A stretch of DNA of 13,000 nucleotides, taken from the NCBI GenBank assembly GCA_009760855.2, contig WPIO01000152.1:829501-842500 (forward strand), read 5' to 3'. The DNA is from Cristatella mucedo. Lineage: Eukaryota; Bryozoa; Phylactolaemata; Cristatellidae. Below the pieces are notes generated by a model. It was not told where the DNA came from and did no database searches. It was given only the letters and a program-made list of their open reading frames with translations. The position numbers and the translations under genes were made by a program. Shown one piece after another: positions 1-13,000 of the stretch; position 1 is the stretch's first letter; each line of letters begins with the position of its first letter.

Positions 1-11064
<11,064 letters not shown>

Positions 11065-11636
11065 ACTGCGAGCAGCCAGCGGAGAGCAAGCGACCACTTC
11101 CGCTGGATTGGGGGAAGCGTGCCGAGGTACTCAGCCGCGGCGTCCAACCGGAGTCCGAGGCACTCGAGCTTGCCATCGGATCGAGGGCGAGCGCGCTCCG
11201 CTAGCGGCCTCGAGCTAGCGGAAATGCCTTTGCCGCTAGATCGCCCTATTCTCGGGGAAAGCATGCCATTCGCTCTTAGCATAATGCCGAAGGCAAGCAT
11301 CCTAGCTGCCGATTACCAGTCTCGTGTGTGGCAGCAGCCAGTTTGAGGCCTCTAATTGCTAAATGCACTGATCAATGCAACTCGTCTTGACCCATGGTAC
11401 ATTTATGGTCAGCTTTATTGGCTGAGCGGCAAGCTTTGGTGCGCGACATTTCTTGTAAATGTTGCATGAAAACATCTTGCAAGTACTTCAGCCGCTTCAA
11501 CTCAGGCATCACTGCCCTAGTACGTGTGATGCCGGTCCTCATCTTAAGGTTTGGTCAACGTCTTGTCAGCATGAATCTTTAATGAAATTAAGTCACACCT
11601 GCAAAGAAGTTCTAGACCTACTGAATTAAAAGGGAG
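11065..11636 (+). other. Presumed 3' untranslated region of the pappalysin gene
   Basis: Follows the TAA. It contains an 8-bp stem hairpin TCCGCTAG/CTAGCGGA with a 10-base loop at 11197-11222. An ATTAAA polyadenylation variant lies at 11625-11630; canonical AATAAA sites lie further on at 12170-12175 and 12279-12284. The first 150 bases are GC-rich and open in the +1 frame (see findings). No LNR-like cysteine pattern was seen. The exact transcript end cannot be set from sequence. Confidence 0.5.
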
Positions 11637-11640
11637 TCTA

Positions 11641-11671
<31 letters not shown>

Positions 11672-11675
11672 TTCT
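11637..11675. repeat. (CT)n microsatellite with minor interruptions
   Basis: A run of TCTATC(TC)nTATC(TC)nTTTC directly read. It is the source of spurious Arg/Glu-rich minus-strand frames. Confidence 0.95.
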
Positions 11676-11732
11676 AGTGGTGGTTCCGGTGAGTCTAACA
11701 GTTCTGCCCTGGTTAGTGATAGAACAAGTGTT

Positions 11733-11895
11733 GGTGAGCCGTGATGGCACACTAGGTAAGGCGGTTGCTTTCTCGACCTCGGTCCCGAGGTCGTGGGTTC
11801 GATGCCTGCAGTGGGCGATTCTTTATCGCCACTGCAAGCGGTGGTGATAGCCGTAAAGGCTCTTCTGTCGCTATACAAGAAGAGGTTTTTTAATC
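11733..11895 (+). mobile_element. tRNA-derived SINE (plus orientation)
   Basis: A Pol III promoter pair is visible: a box-A-like TGGCACACTAGGTAAGG at 11745-11761 and a perfect box B GGTTCGATGCC at 11796-11806 within AGGTCGTGGGTTCGA, a typical T-arm of tRNA-related SINE heads. The region is not a functional tRNA: the D arm is degenerate and the anticodon arm is replaced by a 9-bp perfect hairpin CGACCTCGG-TC-CCGAGGTCG (11774-11793). A tRNA-unrelated body with an imperfect hairpin (TATCGCCACTG...GGTGGTGATA, about 11824-11850) follows, ending near TTTTTTAATC. Boundaries are approximate and no clear target-site duplication was found. Confidence 0.7.
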
Positions 11896-11903
11896 AGCTA
11901 GGA

Positions 11904-11923
11904 TTTATTTATTTATATTTATT
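11904..11923 (-). promoter_or_regulatory. Polyadenylation signals of the minus-strand gene
   Basis: Three AATAAA hexamers on the minus strand (plus-strand TTTATT at 11918-11923, 11908-11913 and 11904-11909). They lie 427-446 bases downstream of the minus-strand stop codon, a sensible 3' UTR length. Confidence 0.45.
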
Positions 11924-12349
11924 TTACCATCTCCACTGCATTGCTTGCCTGCCGGACCTGTTTGACCCATAAGTCTAGTTCTGGCAGAAAGCTAATAGTG
12001 AAGCACGCGAGGAGCAGCGAGACGGTCTAGCCTTCTTCATCGTGTCACCCGTCGAGAATGAGTCGACAGTAGCAGGCAATCTCGTCGCCGTCCAGAAACC
12101 TTTACATGCTATCGTATTCTGGAAATTACAGACGGACGAATGAAATAGCAAAACAATCAGCCTTCTAGTAATAAAAGAGGACTGACAATACGCTACAACG
12201 TTTTCAGCCCGCACCATTGGCGTACTCGAAAGTGCTGCTTTTCTGAGGAAGTAAGGCGGAGCAGCTGTGTGCTGTTGAAATAAAGGCAAGAGAAAAAACT
12301 TCCGGTGCTCACTGCTTAGTTCAATCGGCCAGAATTGACTGCTGCGCAG
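11924..12349 (-). other. Presumed 3' UTR of the minus-strand gene
   Basis: Lies between the TGA at 12350-12352 and the AATAAA cluster at 11904-11923. It has no open frame with domain signal. Plus-strand AATAAA sites at 12170-12175 and 12279-12284 fall inside it and may serve the opposing gene, in which case the two transcripts would overlap tail to tail. Confidence 0.4.
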
Positions 12350-12643
12350 TCACTCGGCAGCGATCGAAGGTGACAATATGCAGCACATGAAGCGCTTTCC
12401 GAAGCGACTATCCAGTCCGAAAAGTGACGTCGGAGCGAACGTCTGACCGGCGTCGGCGTAGCTGCAGAGAGCCCGGTAGAGCTCCGGGTACTGCAGCCTC
12501 GGCGAGATCCCACGGCTCCTAAGGGAAGTCTGAGCGCTCATGAAGAACAACTGGCGAGCCTTCTGACCGAAGTTTCTCTCATCGTAACTCTGTGAGTTGG
12601 GAGATATTATTAGCGTGCTTGTACCAGCAGCCGCGGAGTTGCC
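12350..12643 (-). CDS. Terminal coding exon of an unidentified minus-strand gene
   Basis: On the minus strand the acceptor TTTGTTTCTTCACAG|GGC is strong. It is followed by 97 codons in phase 0 (if the upstream exon ends phase 0) and TGA at 12352-12350. The peptide contains SYDERNFGQKARQLFFMSAQ, then RLQYPELYRALCSYADAGQ and FGLDSRFGKRFMCCILSP. It has helix-forming segments, conserved-looking aromatic and basic residues, and an absence of low complexity, which together look like a real intracellular protein C-terminus. I do not recognise the family. An ATG occurs inside the exon, but the acceptor and open frame upstream argue for splicing from exons right of 12643. The gene is convergent with the pappalysin gene. 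Confidence 0.6.
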   Translation of the reverse strand, partial: GNSAAAGTSTLIISPNSQSYDERNFGQKARQLFFMSAQTSLRSRGISPRLQYPELYRALCSYADAGQTFAPTSLFGLDSRFGKRFMCCILSPSIAAE

Positions 12644-13000
12644 CTGTGAAGAAACAAAGAAAACTATCTTGCTTCGAAGTACGGTGCGAGAAATAGCTTC
12701 TTGCCATTTAAACTATTAGAAGAGACTAAGTTGGCCAGTGCGATCAGTGACCGCAACGAGATTGCTCTTTCTGCTTGCAATTGAGCACGGAACATAACAA
12801 AACACCAGAGGTTAGAAAAAATGGAAGCACCACCAGGCATGCCGTATATTCCAGCTTAATGGCATTCTTCACCAGTCTGCTCACCTCTTCACTAGCACCC
12901 ATTTTTCTACTATGTTGACTTGATGTGAGAAAATTAGAAACAATATGAGCAAACTAGAAGCTAGTATATGTAACTTTGGCCATCGTGTAAGCCAGGCTTG
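12644..13000 (-). other. Intron (or further exons) of the minus-strand gene
   Basis: Mostly intron-like AT-balanced DNA ending in the acceptor at 12644. A short minus-strand frame starting at ATG 12902-12900 runs 52 codons (EEVSRLVKNAIKLEYTACL at its start). It could contribute an exon ending at about 12834 before GTGGTG in phase 0, but the donor is weak and I give it low weight. Confidence 0.35.

Noticed and set aside
11733-11810. Functional tRNA gene
   Set aside because: Box B is perfect, but the D arm does not pair and there is no normal anticodon loop, so it is a SINE head rather than a tRNA.
11065-12349. Search for a downstream Lin-12/Notch repeat exon (GDxxCD...GGDCC pattern)
   Set aside because: No plus-strand frame showed the cysteine and Asp/Asn spacing; reading was by eye, so a very diverged exon is not fully excluded.

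Overview
The window is eukaryotic nuclear DNA from an animal. It holds a multi-exon gene with GT-AG introns, long AT-rich introns with (AC)n/(AT)n microsatellites, a tRNA-derived SINE, and no operon-like packing. The main gene encodes a pappalysin (PAPP-A/PAPP-A2-type secreted metzincin). The degree of divergence, compact 3' introns and SINE suggest a bilaterian invertebrate. A flatworm or other lophotrochozoan is plausible, but the sequence does not prove it. All homology statements come from recalled family sequences; no search was run.

Plus strand, 1-11064: thirteen consecutive exons can be joined with matching phases at all twelve junctions into one frame of 2442 nt (813 residues plus stop). 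This is the C-terminal part of a pappalysin. The catalytic HExxH domain and N-terminus lie upstream, outside the window. In order, the segment encodes a beta-rich region (exons 1-4), a CGDG/CDDGN...GDGC Cys-rich repeat (exons 4-5), a second beta-sandwich-like region carrying the VAAAVVVYL-type strand (exons 6-8), and five complement-control (sushi) domains (exons 8-13). The C-terminal Lin-12/Notch repeat of vertebrate PAPP-A was not found: the frame stops one residue after the last sushi cysteine.

The gene has two halves. Exons 1-6 (1-5335) sit in AT-rich DNA with introns up to 2.4 kb, holding microsatellites, palindromes and a possible degenerate retrocopy. Exons 7-13 (7781-11064) sit in GC- and CpG-rich DNA with mostly short introns (101-150 bp, plus 524 and 710 bp). 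One of these introns appears to be of the rare GC-AG type.

Downstream, 11065-11900 holds a 3'-UTR-like region with a hairpin, a (CT)n tract and a tRNA-derived SINE. At 12350-12643 on the minus strand is the terminal exon of a second, unidentified gene. It has a strong acceptor and AATAAA signals at 11904-11923, so the two genes are arranged tail to tail. I see no RNA genes, CRISPR or prokaryotic features.
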